Shown in pieces: positions 35,650 to 35,907 of a stretch of DNA of 35,907 nucleotides. The first letter of the stretch is position 1. Each line of letters opens with the position of its first letter. A program made the translations under genes and the position numbers. The notes beneath the pieces were generated by a model, which was not told the origin of the DNA, made no database searches, and saw only the letters and a program-made list of their open reading frames with translations. Origin of the DNA: a virus. Location: positions 1 to 35,907 of IMG/VR virus record IMGVR_UViG_3300028400_000270; one strand, given 5' to 3'.

Positions 35650-35907
35650 TTAACTTTTAATTCTGGCAAATTTCCTTTTTCCAACCTGCAAAATGAATTC
35701 TTTTGATAAATCCACATTAAAATAAGGATCTGTAAATTTCTCTCCATCAATTTTTACAGCACCTTGCTTAATTAATCTTTTAGCTTCTTTTTTTGATGGA
35801 GCAAACCCCGCTTTGTATACCAATTCAAAAAGTGGTATCTCCTTTGTTTCAGATAAAATTTCAATCTCAGGAATATCTGTTGGTAGTTCTTTTTTGGAAT
35901 GAACCCT
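35650..35907 (-). CDS. tyrS: Tyrosyl-tRNA synthetase, C-terminal part (5' truncated by window)
   Basis: The frame is open at the window edge and ends at TAA 35652-35650, giving 85 residues. It contains LPTDIPEIEILSETKEIPLF, then an S4-type RNA-binding domain: LVYKAGFAPSKKEAKRLIKQ, GAVKIDGEKF, and a final strand FILQVGKRKFARIK. This arrangement and the ending I-x-x-G-K-R-K-F/R-x-R-I match bacterial TyrRS. It charges tRNA-Tyr in the cytoplasm. The catalytic domain lies outside the window. Confidence 0.85.
   Translation of the reverse strand, partial: RVHSKKELPTDIPEIEILSETKEIPLFELVYKAGFAPSKKEAKRLIKQGAVKIDGEKFTDPYFNVDLSKEFILQVGKRKFARIKS

Noticed and set aside
1-35907. CRISPR array, rRNA gene or insertion sequence
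   Set aside because: No regularly spaced direct repeats, rRNA-like stretch, or IS transposase other than the MuA-like protein was seen on reading both strands.

Overview
The window holds one essentially complete transposable (Mu-like) prophage of about 34.3 kb, bounded by a perfect 27-bp terminal inverted repeat at 749-775 and 34992-35018. Host genes flank it: gmhA and a tRNA-Ser(UGA) on the left, a DedA/YqaA-type membrane protein and the C-terminal end of tyrosyl-tRNA synthetase on the right. The DNA is very AT-rich and the proteins are rich in Lys, Glu and Ile. This fits a low-GC thermophile such as an Aquificota member of the Sulfurihydrogenibium/Persephonella kind, but that placement is an inference; the sequence contains no decisive marker. 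No integrase is present. A DDE transposase with its AAA+ partner, and repeated AAAAAAATGGGACAC boxes at both ends, indicate integration and replication by transposition.

Layout. (1) 0.88-11.9 kb, minus strand: late operon with scaffold, major capsid, head-tail connector genes, two paralogous tail-tube proteins, a tail chaperone with a probable -1 frameshift, tail fibre/spike proteins, endolysin and holin. (2) 12.0-21.25 kb, minus strand: early operon with a Ner-like HTH protein, a second HTH protein, a ParB-like regulator, MuA-like transposase, MuB-like ATPase, a helicase-loader-like ATPase, an HU protein and a RecT/Bet annealing protein. It ends in a rho-independent terminator immediately before the late capsid promoter. 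(3) 21.25-21.40 kb: operator/promoter switch. (4) 21.4-23.4 kb, plus strand: S24-type repressor followed by three membrane or exported proteins, probably expressed in the lysogen. (5) 23.4-26.6 kb, minus strand: portal and MuF head protein with a toxin-like C-terminus. (6) 26.8-29.8 kb, plus strand: resolvase-like nuclease and Mu gp25/26/27/28-like genes including both terminase subunits. (7) 30.0-34.8 kb, minus strand: tail tip and tape measure. A HK97-like head, tape measure and tail tube without a sheath protein indicate a siphovirus.

The most notable points are these. The control region is central, with structural blocks on both sides in mixed orientation, unlike Mu. Six copies of a bipartite promoter (tandem CGTTCA repeats, exactly 13 bp, then a TATCTTT/TATGTTT box) tie the dispersed blocks together as one regulon. 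Two copies drive small membrane-protein genes lying antisense to the early operon and predicted to be leaderless. A 35-bp palindrome beside the repressor recurs (34 of 35 bases) inside the ParB-like gene. The 19.2-21.1 kb stretch is a patchwork of duplicated, overlapping, oppositely oriented small genes. The MuF protein may be a phage-borne polymorphic toxin with an adjacent immunity gene.
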